DNA of 64,000 bases from Pycnopodia helianthoides (lineage: Eukaryota; Echinodermata; Asteroidea; Forcipulatida; Asteriidae). Location: contig CM063249.1 of NCBI GenBank assembly GCA_032158295.1, positions 3,549,195-3,613,194 on the forward strand, given 5' to 3'. Under the pieces are notes generated by a model. That model was not told the DNA's origin, ran no database searches, and was given only the letters and a program-made list of their open reading frames with translations. Below are positions 55,480-64,000 of the stretch, piece by piece; within the stretch, counting starts at the first letter, position 1, and each line of letters begins with the position of its first letter. A program made the translations under genes and the position numbers.

Positions 55480-55570
55480 GAGTTGTTAAAATGACTGACT
55501 CTTCTCAGAACCACCACAGCTCAAAAGGAGAGATTTATTCCACGGTGGCTCCGCAAACCTCACTTGATTG
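55480..55570 (+). repeat. Sequence downstream of the hammerhead-like motif, shared with the 48-kb palindrome
   Basis: CGAGTTGTTAAAATGACTGA, CTTCTCAGAACCACCACAGC, TCAAAAGGAGAGATTTATTC and CCGCAAACCTC follow each other in the same order as the corresponding words at 48045-48125. This ties the palindrome to the same repeat family. Confidence 0.55.
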
Positions 55571-56524
55571 CATCTCCACCATGCAAACTTTCAAAATCCT
55601 ACTTGACATTTTGGTTGAATCAAATGCAGCACTCAGGCACAGAGTCCTTGAAGGTATTCCGCGGGATATTATAATTTCAAATCAAAATATAAAATGGACA
55701 GGTAGCAACATTAAGTACACCGGTCCCTCACTGGTAATGTGGATAACAAAAAGTTAAAGGGACAGTTTATAACATTTATATTGAAAGGATGCTACCTTAT
55801 GTGAACAGTGTCAACAGCGGTTTTGAAAAAACACATTCACATCGTGAGTGGTGTAAAGGGAGGGTGGAGCACTGTTGCCCACCCCTTCTCTGAACTTTTG
55901 CCCCCAGCCCCCGCCCCTATGATATTGAATAAAAAATAACCAATCGGCCTACATGTAGATGACAACTTCAATAGAGTTCTATAGCAGAAAAAATCTTTTT
56001 ATTCAAATAAAGGAAAGAAAATTGCGCTATTGAAGTTCACAGTATTTCCTTTTTAAAAAAGAAGCTCGCGAAAGTAACAGCCTCTAACCGAAACCTTCCG
56101 CTCTGCAATTCATTTATACACAAATAGTTGCAAGTACATCAAATAATATACACTATAATTAATTAGTAATGTACACCCCCCCCCCCACGAAAAGAAAACA
56201 TTTGGCATGGACGGCCGAATGTTAGCAAATCGTTTTACCAGATGTTTTGACCAAATTAAAAATGTTTGCAAACTTTCATCAAAAACAAAATACATCCCAT
56301 TATAGGTTGGTTGCTCTGTTTTCCTACAAATTCAACACTATTTTTGACTATTTGTGTGGCATTGTTACAAACTGTGGCCATCTGTTTTTGCTTTGCGTTT
56401 ACAGCTTCCCATAGTTTTCCGACCTAGGTTGGCAAAAACTTGGGCTGTTAAATACGTTGCAGTAGAAAGATAGGACCACCCGGTAAATATTTCTTTGCCC
56501 CGCGTGCCCTGCCCCCCACCCATG
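55571..56524. other. Unique noncoding stretch
   Basis: GTTAAAGGGACAGTTTATAA at about 55753 looks like the start of a TTAA element without a found right end. A C-run lies at 56176-56187. No gene is supported. Confidence 0.4.
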
Positions 56525-57030
56525 GAAATTTATTTATTTATTTGTTTCAAATCTTTGGACAAAAGTACATATATATTCATTTAAAAAATTGTCCGGGTCA
56601 AGACAAAAGTATAAAAAACTGCCATCTTAGCTTATATACAAAACATAAATACAAAATGTGAAGCAAACGTGACTCACTTAAGGAAACAGGATAAAAAGAC
56701 AAATAGGGCCACAAGCAAAGCAAAACAAGAAAACCTAATGAAAAGGAAATTTAAAACATCGAGGAGCAAAAAACAAAGACAGTTAAAATACTCTCTCATT
56801 TTGGATCTAACAACATGGAAAGAATCAGTGATGAGACTGTTCCTCGATTCAGGAGCAAGATTAGAAAACGAACCATGCCATTGTATTTGAATTTATCTGT
56901 ACGAGTTTTACAATGATAAAATGTAAGAACATCAAGATGTCTGGAATTAACAGTAAGTGACTTTAAAAAGCTACCCATGAAGTCATTGGATGGTTGAACA
57001 AGTAGTCTAGTTACGCCAATGACATAAGGT
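56525..57030 (-). pseudogene. Probable LINE 3' end with AAAT tail (minus)
   Basis: On the minus strand, sequence ends at about 56527 in an (AAAT)n tail preceded by an A/T-rich, UTR-like segment. Upstream, minus frames read RTDKFKYNGMVRF and, after a frameshift, NLAPESRNSLITDSF, which resemble the last helix of LINE polymerases (x-LAP-x-x-RNS). The copy is cut on its 5' side near MITE A at 57038. The assignment rests on layout plus weak protein similarity. Confidence 0.45.
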
Positions 57031-57037
57031 ACAAACC

Positions 57038-57433
57038 TTAAAGGAACATTACAGAATTGGTTTTTGCTAACGAAACAGTTGCTGGCAGTGTAAGCACTTT
57101 ATGTAATCCACCACATACATAAACTGACAAACCTGTAGAAGTTTGAGATCGATCGGCCATCTGGGTCACGAGAAAATAGTGCAAAACCGATTACACATTT
57201 TTGCATGAAATCATATAGATTCAACAAAATGAATAAAACGCTCACTGAGCGATAAACTCCAATCGGAAAATGAGTTTATTCATTTCTCATCAAATGTGGC
57301 ATTCCAGACAGAAATACTTCTAGGGATGTTTTCTACTATCATCAACATTAGACTGTGTAAGTTTTATGTAAATCTGTGGTCAAAAGTATATTTTACAATT
57401 TGTTTTCTTACCAATTCTGTAACGTTCCTTTAA
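57038..57433 (+). mobile_element. MITE A, copy 10, sharing a TTAA with F
   Basis: TTAA lies at 57038-57041 and 57430-57433, full length with typical landmarks. Its right TTAA is also the left boundary of a second F-like element. Confidence 0.92.
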
Positions 57434-57869
57434 GGGTCATACTTTGTGAATGACCCCGGAAGGAGTTTGTGTAATTTCTATCCGAAAGCTCCAATTGGTA
57501 TAAAGATGTTAATGGTAGCATAAGTACCCCGCGAAAATGATTTCTTCTGAAGTAGCCCCGTTGATGAGAAATCAATCACAGTACGTCGAAAAAATTGGAA
57601 TCTCCAAAGCTCACCTGAAGGTGAGTTAAGGACATTCAAATTTCCGTGGTGTACGTTTGAGTTAATGTTACGACCAGAGATGCGCTTGGTACCCGCTGTC
57701 ACTTTGCTATTGACGTTCTTAAAATCGATTTTTGTTTTTGCTGTTTTCTTAACTAGCAGACACTGTATACAATTGAAACTTTCACAGGTGACTTTTATTG
57801 TATCTTTCTTGATAATTTGCCTATAAATCGGCATTACGTTGTTAAAACCAATCTATGACCCCACCTTTA
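57430..57869 (+). mobile_element. MITE F, copy 2
   Basis: The right end CCAATCTATGACCCCACCTT-TAA matches F copy 1. The left end, TTAAGGGTCATA, fits the inverse of that end with about 6 bp missing. Near the right is ACACTGTATACAATTGAAAC then TTTCACAGGTGACTTTTATT, which recurs at 62797 and resembles the inverse of the shared AACCTGTGAAAATTT block. The interior differs from copy 1. Confidence 0.6.
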
Positions 57870-58590
57870 ACAGCATTCAATAACTAATTTCTGCCAGGCT
57901 TACTAGAATTAACCCCAAGTTACAACCGACCATACATACAATTATGCTTAAAAATGGAGGTGCTTTAAACAGTCCATGGCGGCATTAAAGTTTTTAATTA
58001 AAATTTCATGTTTATTAAAATCAAACTTTGTCTTCAACGGACTCTGTTCCCACCTTTCTTCCCTGACAAGAACAAACATTACGCGCCAAAGTCATAGCGC
58101 GTGGATAAGAAGACAGTGTATTAGTCTCCACCTCGTTTGAACTATTATTCGAAATTAAATCGTCGAGTTTTAAGCGAAGTTCTCATGGATAGAAGGACGT
58201 TGTGCTCGTGGGTGTCTTGCAGAAATAGATTATTCTCGTTGAACCGTAGACAAGCTCGCACTTGATTGTGCTTCCTCAATCCGCCGCCTGATTAGCGTAC
58301 CGTCTGACGGTGTTGGCTTATGGCCTATTTACACAGGCGGCCGTAAAAACACCGCGTGTAAATACCCGCCTAAAATATTGAATGACTGCAAAGCTTGGTT
58401 AAACTTGTGATTAATAAATTCCCTGGCACTCTTGGCTTGTTGACCGGGCTGCCGCCTCGATTTTGCCTTAATCACACACCAATGGACGCTCTGTTTTTCG
58501 GCTTAGCCGCTTATTAATTATTAACGGACAGTTGACGACATTGTGCCGGTTTGGCGCTTTTTCCCACTTGCAGGCAATATTCCCTTCAAA
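57870..58590. other. Unique stretch, possible conserved noncoding element
   Basis: At about 58060-58560 the sequence is free of simple repeats and has homeodomain-type words (TTATTAATTATTAACG, GTGATTAATAAATT) and CACGCGG/GCGCGT words. This would suit an enhancer; it is inference from composition. No open frame of interest. Confidence 0.35.
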
Positions 58591-58769
58591 GGGCCCAATT
58601 TCATGGAGCTGCTTAAGCCCAGAAAGTAGCTTAGCACAACAAAATGATGCTTACCCAAATAAGGTCACCAGCCAATCTACCATGTCACTTGTACAATTTG
58701 TGGCTGGTATTCTGCTCATTTCTGCTAAGCAGAACATTGTTAAACAATATTTTCTATAAAATTTGGCCT
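58591..58769. mobile_element. Foldback MITE B, copy 5
   Basis: It starts GGGCCCAATTTCATGGAGCT and ends TCTATAAAATTTGGCC, with AGCACAACAAAATGATGCTT, CAAATAAGGTCACCAGCCA and CATTTCTGCTAAGCAGAACA inside. The right terminus has decayed. Confidence 0.8.
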
Positions 58770-59052
58770 TGGTATTCGCAAAGAATTTACTGGCTTTCTA
58801 CGGAGGCCTGGAAATGCCACTCAACGTCTTGAGATCACAAAACCGTTTTCACACGTGATTTGCATTTGTATTGTCAGTCAACATTTTGCAAGTTCGATCT
58901 TTATTCGTCTTTTTTAACAATTTTGTTCTGCAGGATGACGTCATAGTTAAAACTGTGAGATGATTTTACTTGTATCGCAAGGGGTTTGTAAGGCTTTTTT
59001 TCCTTCTTCTATGAACTTCCCTCAAAGCAATATTCTTTGTAACATCATTGGA
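58770..59052. other. Unique noncoding stretch
   Basis: No gene or recognised repeat is visible. Confidence 0.4.
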
Positions 59053-59320
59053 CTGTCGGGCTGGCGTAGCGGTATCTTTCCTCGCCTTCCACCTTTAGGA
59101 CCCCGGTTCGAATCCCGCAGGGCATTATGTGGATTGAGTTTCAGTCCAAACCTTATGGCGTTGGTTTTCCCTGGAATAATTCTCTGATGTTTTCCTCCCA
59201 TATCAAAAACTGAAAATTCCTTCTTTGTATTCTCTCCATGGGGGTTCTTGGAAAGTATAGTGGTAACGTTCGCTTTTCTGAGAATCCTTGGCTTCACAAC
59301 CAGATTATGAAAACGAAAAA
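59053..59320 (+). mobile_element. tRNA-derived SINE (third family)
   Basis: The A box is CTGGCGTAGCGG (59061-59072) and the B box GGTTCGAATCCC (59105-59116), inside a tRNA-like head that starts near 59053. The body has GGATTGAGTTTCAGTCC, GCGTTGGTTTTCCCTGG and TTCCTCCCATATCAAAAACT. Both promoter boxes look intact, so RNA polymerase III transcription is possible. The 3' limit is approximate, and the body differs from the SINEs at 15213, 22089 and 40149. Confidence 0.65.
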
Positions 59321-59404
59321 CAAATGAAATGAAACCGATACCGCGGTAAAACTGCAGGCTCAGCCGCTGTTATTAATAAATGGCCTTATCCTGATCATCG
59401 ACAG

Positions 59405-60550
59405 GAAAACCCAGGAGAGTCAATGAAACTTCAAACCATCAACAGGGAAACCCCAAAGAGTCAATGCAACTTCCAACCATCGACACGGGGAAACCACGAA
59501 GAGTCAATGCAACTTCCAACCATCGACAGGATAACCCCGAAGAGTCAATGCAACTTCCAACCATCGACAGGGAAACCACGAAGAGTCAATGCAACTTCCC
59601 AACATCGACAGGGAAATCCAGAAGAGTCAATGCAACTTCCCACCATCGCAAGGGAAACCCCAAAGAGTCAATGCAACTTCCAACCATCGACAGGATAACC
59701 CCGAAGAGTCAATGCAACTTCCCAACATCGACAGGGAAATCCAGAAGAGTCGATGCAACTTCCAACCATCGACAGGGAAACCCCGAAGAGTCAATGCAAC
59801 TTCCCACCATCGCAAGGGAAACCCCGAAGAGTCAATGCAACTTCCAACCATCGACAGGATAACCCAGAAGAGTCAATGCAACTTTCAACCATCGACAGGG
59901 AAACCCCGAAGAGTCAATGCAACTTCCAACCATAGACAGGGAAACCCCGAAGAGTCAATGCAACTTCCAACCATCGACAGGGAAACTCCGAAGAGTCGAT
60001 GCAACTTCCCACCATCGCACGGGAAACCTCAAAGAGTCAATGCAACTTCCAACCAACGACAGGGAAAACCACGAAGAGTCATTGCAACTTCCAGCCATCG
60101 ACAGGGAAACTCCAAAGACTTCCGGCCATTCGACAGGAAACCCTAAAGAGTCGATGCAACTTCCAGCCATCGACAGAGAAACCTAGAAGAGTCAATGCAA
60201 CTTCCGGCCATCGACAGGGAAACCCCAAAGACTTCCGGCCATCGACAGGAAACCCCAAAGAGTCGATGCAACTTCCGGCCATCGACAGGGAAACCCCAAA
60301 GAGCCGATGCAACTTCCAACCATCGACAGAGAAACCTAAAAGATTCAATGCAACTTCCGGCCATCGACAGGGAAGCCTAGTAGTGTCAATGCAACTTCTA
60401 ACACCAACGAGAAACCTGAAAAAAGTCAAATGCACCCTGCAACCATCGACAGGGAAACCCGAAGGGTCGATGCAACTTCAAACCGTCGACAGGAAGACCC
60501 CGGAGAGTCAATGAAAATATCTGCAACCATCGACAGGGAATTAGACCCCG
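59405..60550 (+). repeat. 41-bp minisatellite, about 27 units
   Basis: A unit is CCAACCATCGACAGGGAAAC followed by CCCGAAGAGTCAATGCAACT and T. Variants include GGATAACCCC, AATCCAGAAG, CATCGCAAGG and CGGCCATCGA; the latter dominates after about 60110. Because 41 is not a multiple of three and the unit has no stop in any plus frame, all three plus frames stay open for long distances (up to 185 codons) and read the same 41-residue cycle. This is a property of the repeat, not evidence for a gene. Confidence 0.95.
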
Positions 60551-60894
60551 AAGAGCCAGCCGATGGAACCTCCGATCACATTGTACGCCACCTGTATACG
60601 AATCTCATCTACTCACATTACGTATGAAGCAGTATAACAATATTACCTAGACGTAGAAAAACAGTTCAGGTGTTCTTCAGCCTCGTCTAATTCAAGGACG
60701 GCAAGTCAGATTGACGGAAGTAGGAAATAACATTTACCCAACGCCGGTAATTACGTTACAGAATGTTTGTCGTAGTATCTCGTTTCTTCTGCGCTGGATT
60801 TGTTTGTCACCGTCACAGACAGACATAGCAAGGTTTCTCTGTGAAGAATAGCGCGGGAAATCGTTTGTTATAAATTTGCACTCTATAAACTTCC
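60551..60894. other. Unique noncoding stretch
   Basis: No gene or recognised repeat is visible. Confidence 0.4.
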
Positions 60895-61540
60895 CGGTCA
60901 GAATTGACCCGGATCCTGGTGTGGTCCCGTGGAGTCTGACCCATTTCTGGGTCAGTGTGACCCGGAATCTGACGCCGAATTTGATATCGCAGAACCTGAG
61001 TTGAAATCTCATATTTTAAACACTTTTCGGGTCAGCCTGAACCGGAAATGGGTCAGACCCCCCTGGGACCCGGAATCCAGGTCAATTGTGACCCGGAATC
61101 CAGGTCAATTGTGACCCGGACTCCAGGTCAATTGTGACCCGGACTCCATGTCAATTGTGACCCGGAATCCAGGTCAATTGTGACCCGGAATCCAGGTCAA
61201 TTGTGACTCGGAATCCAGGTCAATAGTGACCCGGAATCCAGATCAATTGTGACTCGGAATTCAGGTCAATTGTGACCCGGACTCCAGGTCAATTGTGACC
61301 CGGAATCCAGGTCAGTTGTGACCCGGAATCCAGGTCAGTTGTGACCCGGATTCCAGGTCAATTGTGACTCGGAATTCAGGTCAATAGTGACCCGGAATCA
61401 AGTCAATATCGTGACCCGGAATCCAGGTCAATTGTGACCCGGACTCCAGGTCAATAGTGACCCGGAATCAAGTCAATATCGTGACCCGGAATCCAGGTCA
61501 ATAGTGACCCGGAATCAAGTCAATATCGTGACCCGGGAGT
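60895..61540 (+). repeat. Dispersed repeat H, copy 4, with a 23-bp satellite at its end
   Basis: The first 175 bp are a normal H copy: GGTCAGAATTGACCCGGATC, TGGGTCAGTGTGACCCGGAA, GACGCCGAATTTGATATC and TTTTCGGGTCAGCCTGAACC. From about 61071 its last motif is repeated about 20 times as GTGACCCGGAATCCAGGTCA-ATT, with CTCC and GACTCGG variants. Near the right the variant GGAATCAAGTCAATATC appears three times at a spacing of about 47-61 bp. Confidence 0.92.
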
Positions 61541-61573
61541 TGTTACAGTTTACATGACCAACGTAGAAAAATG

Positions 61574-62390
61574 GACCGATTGCGCTCTGTGCGTCACGTG
61601 ACCTATAGTGGGTATTAAATGTAAACAAACACGGCGTCCTCCGTGGGAATGTGCGTTGCTGTTGCAAAGTGCATGATAACTGTTGCGTTTGAGTGTTCGA
61701 TGGAAGCTGTTCCTTCTCAAGATCTTTGAAGAATATCCCGGAGTTCGTTCCCGAGACCCTACCGGAATGGTTGAATAAAGCCAGTAAGGACAGTTCGAGG
61801 AAATCTTGGAAATTCTACAAAGAACGTTATGTTCCCGATGTGGTTGTTGCACGGAACAGTACGGGCGCGGGCACGATCTATCTAACCCCTTTTTAACACA
61901 AGAAAATCACAAATTTGAAGCTCAACTCATCCCCCCAAAGTGTTTCCTGTGTGATTCCTTTGTCTGTATAAATTCTGCAAGGTTTAAAAGCTCAATATTC
62001 CAACCCTATTTAAGTTTCACTTTGACAATACATGTTTACATTCATGTTCGACGGCGGTAGTTTCACGTATTTTTTTTTTTACTATTAGTTACTATTAACC
62101 TTGTTGAGTATGCTCAAAAAACCTCTTTTTTGTGGAAACTGGTATTTTATAAAACGGTTATGTGATGTAAACCATTGTCACAACATACAACTTTAATAAT
62201 AGGGGTTTGTAAATGTGTTATAAGTCATGTTCACCCCCCAAAACGGCCGATTGTTGGTCCACTCAGAATCCGCATGTCAAACTCTCATAGTCTTTGCACG
62301 TAAAACAACAACAGCTGCACTGCCAAAATCCGACCGAATACCCACTAGAGGTCACATGATCACATGTAAACACTTGGAGCGCAATCGGTC
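61574..62390. mobile_element. 817-bp element with GACCGATTGCGCTC inverted ends
   Basis: The left end GACCGATTGCGCTC is perfectly inverted at 62377-62390. Next to it CACGTGACCTATAGTGGGTA is inverted at about 62337-62360 with a few mismatches; the right arm has an extra 17 bp or so. Plus frames inside include NIPEFVPETLPEWLNKASKD followed by a Lys/Tyr-rich segment, interrupted upstream by a stop. I do not recognise a transposase, and the flanks show no obvious target duplication. It is probably a nonautonomous or decayed DNA transposon. Confidence 0.65.
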
Positions 62391-62779
62391 TATTATATTC
62401 GGTTGACATGCATAGTCGATAGCATGAAGTTTATTTTCCAAATGTCATACTTGAAAGTTGATTCGGACTTGCACGTTGTGCCAGAAGAAAGAGGGGTCTA
62501 AAACCAACACCTTGATAATTTCTTTGACAAATCTTTGTGGAATGGCGGGGGGGGGGGATTCAAACGGGATCGCCAACTTCGATCTATTCCTTCATTGTCT
62601 TTTGTCTTCAGTATGGAGACCTTTCTTCAATATAAAAAGTCGGGTAATTTAGAACATAGCGATCCCTAAAGTTTTTGAAACAGATCGTTTTTCGGAAATT
62701 GTGTAAAATTGGTTAGAATGAAATCAATAACGGTATTTTTAACATCACCTCGTTAAACGTGGACGGGTCGTAACAGTTT
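62391..62779. other. Unique noncoding stretch
   Basis: A G-run lies at 62547-62557. Nothing else is recognised. Confidence 0.4.
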
Positions 62780-62910
62780 AAAAAAAATGTTTTCTCAACA
62801 AATACACACTGTATCCAGCTGAAACTTTCACAGGTGTCTTATATTGTATCTTTATTGACAATTTGGCCTGTAAATCAGCACTGAGATGACAGAATCTAAT
62901 ATATGATGTT
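62780..62910 (+). mobile_element. MITE F-related fragment
   Basis: CACACTGTATCCAGCTGAAA, CTTTCACAGGTGTCTTATAT and TGACAATTTGGCCTGTAAAT match the right part of F copy 2 (57760-57835). Termini are not recognisable. Confidence 0.55.
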
Positions 62911-63300
62911 AAGCTGTACTTTTGGTTCAAAGAGAGCAAACCAGAAGCCGGGTTCTGATCAAACAGTACATTGTCTTGATTCAAAGAGAGTAAACCGTTA
63001 GAGGCGGGTTTGTTAACTTGATTCAAACTCCATTTGATGCCCTGTTAAAAAGTTCATTTACCAATGCTGTTACCTTGATTTAAAAAGAAAAACCCAAGTT
63101 AGAAATAAACATCAAAGCTGTTTTGTTAACTTGCTGTACCCATTTTACTGATTCAAAAGCGGGTATATACCAGACGCCGTTTTTACAGTGAAATTTACCC
63201 ACACCTAAACATAATATTTCTTCAAAGCGATTAAACCACCAGATGCCTTTTGGCTAATTTGCTGCGCAATATCTTGATTCAAAGAGATTTTGCCAGTCTG
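62911..63300 (+). repeat. Degenerate TTGATTCAAAGAGAGTAAACC repeat
   Basis: Versions of TTGATTCAAAGAGAG followed by AAACC recur at about 62921, 62976, 63074, 63148, 63222 and 63271, with GTTAACTTG segments between them. The period is irregular, about 50-100 bp. Confidence 0.6.
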
Positions 63301-63901
63301 GGGGGGGGGGGGGTCCTTTCTAACTATACATTCTAAATCATACTGGTACTTACTATGATAAACCAGGCCACTGCTGAACCCAAAGTAGGCCTATATATAC
63401 AATTTAAAAAAACCTCTACATCTTTCGTTGATATTAAAACCGATTTCTCAAAATAATAAGGCCGATCAGGCGCGTTTACCAAGTCTAGCGTGAGGTAAAT
63501 TCGCAACTGTTCCACTGTGTGCGATATATAGGTCACCTGCGCGCGCGCGCACCAATGAGCAATTTGCCAATAATGGCATCCGATATCGTTCACATTGGCC
63601 TTTTCCCGCATGTTGCACATTTTCATGTTTCCTTCGTTTTGCCCCCGAGCCAGAGTCCGTAATATTATGTTGAGTTTGCGCGCGCTATTTTGTCGTCAGA
63701 GATAAACGTTTTCGTCCTCACGGGCCTTTGTGAGAAAACAGGCGACAATGAAATCAGAGTCGTTTTTCATTTCATTGTTTCTTCATGAGTTCATGAGCAC
63801 TTTTGCTCTTTTTGATTATGTCAAGGCACGGCTGAGAAAATAAAAAAAAAACACTGCAAGGAGCGCCGAGAAGGTATATTCAAAAGCTCGTATACGACAA
63901 T
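63301..63901. other. Unique noncoding stretch
   Basis: A G-run lies at 63301-63313 and a (CG)n tract at 63539-63550 (GCGCGCGCGCGC). A 97-codon minus-strand frame (63333-63626) has no domain. The part at about 63450-63720 is of balanced composition and could be conserved noncoding DNA. Confidence 0.4.
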
Positions 63902-64000
63902 TTAAAGGGTGTGTACAACATTGGTAAGTATGAAAATATAAATGTTCACAGATTTGCACATAATTTACATGGTATAAAGATGGTCATGGTGGAAAATTTC
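63902..64000 (+). mobile_element. TTAA element L, left end, cut by the window edge
   Basis: TTAA-AGGGTGTGTACAACATTG then GAAAATATAAATGTTCACAG and ATTTGCACATAATTTACATG. It matches 30378-30470 and runs off the end of the window. Confidence 0.65.

Noticed and set aside
59589..60146. 185-codon repeat protein
   Set aside because: The 41-bp unit is stop-free in every plus frame, so a long open frame is expected by construction. No start context, splice sites or flanking domain support it.
1..64000. Bacterial or viral origin with operons
   Set aside because: There are no long open frames with ribosome binding sites, and abundant SINEs, MITEs, LINE remnants and microsatellites show an animal nuclear genome. 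I saw no viral gene.

Overview
This is an animal nuclear genomic window that is poor in genes and very rich in repeats. I found no intact protein-coding gene, no functional RNA gene and no CRISPR array. Short AT-rich open frames, tRNA-derived SINEs, decayed LINE 3' ends, many TTAA-flanked short inverted-repeat elements (MITEs) and several minisatellites all point to a metazoan. From memory, the repeat families and the SINE 3' domains look like those of echinoderms, most likely a sea star. That assignment is recollection and was not verified by any search.

Five MITE families flanked by TTAA dominate the window. I call them A (about 390 bp, 10 complete copies and one truncated), C (about 370-400 bp), D (about 360-400 bp), E (about 400 bp) and F (about 420-440 bp). 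TTAA flanks are typical of piggyBac-type transposition. Elements nest in each other and abut while sharing one TTAA. Other mobile pieces are: foldback family B (GGGCCCAATTT ends, 5 copies); a TA-flanked mariner-like MITE (G); SINEs at about 15.2, 22.1, 32.6, 40.1 and 59.1 kb; two LINE C-terminal remnants (11.8 and 20.5 kb) and a probable LINE 3' end (56.5 kb); an 817-bp terminal-inverted-repeat element at 61.6 kb; a 257-bp foldback built from TACGTAAATATTTACG-type motifs (43.6 kb); and a 166-bp near-perfect palindrome (48.0 kb).

Tandem arrays by position: 65-bp units (0.9 kb); a 2.9-kb CAACAG/CAATAG array with higher-order structure (4.4-7.25 kb); AAAC tetranucleotide (12.5-12.96 kb); a 49-bp minisatellite of about 29 units (24.06-25.49 kb); (GA)n (36.4 kb); a roughly 33-bp array with a 64-bp higher-order repeat (44.3-44.9 kb); a 41-bp array of about 27 units (59.4-60.55 kb); and a 23-bp array of about 20 units (61.07-61.54 kb).

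The most interesting theme is how MITEs generate larger structures. The 49-bp minisatellite is a MITE E whose own terminal segment was amplified while the outer TTAA ends stayed in place. The 23-bp array is built from the end motif of another dispersed element (H). Families A, C, D and E also carry a similar internal block at about the same distance from one end, which suggests common descent or a functional site. A block of MITE A plus about 560 bp is duplicated between 7.9 kb and 41.3 kb with mosaic divergence. The unique stretches between repeats look like introns or intergenic DNA; a few are candidates for conserved noncoding elements.
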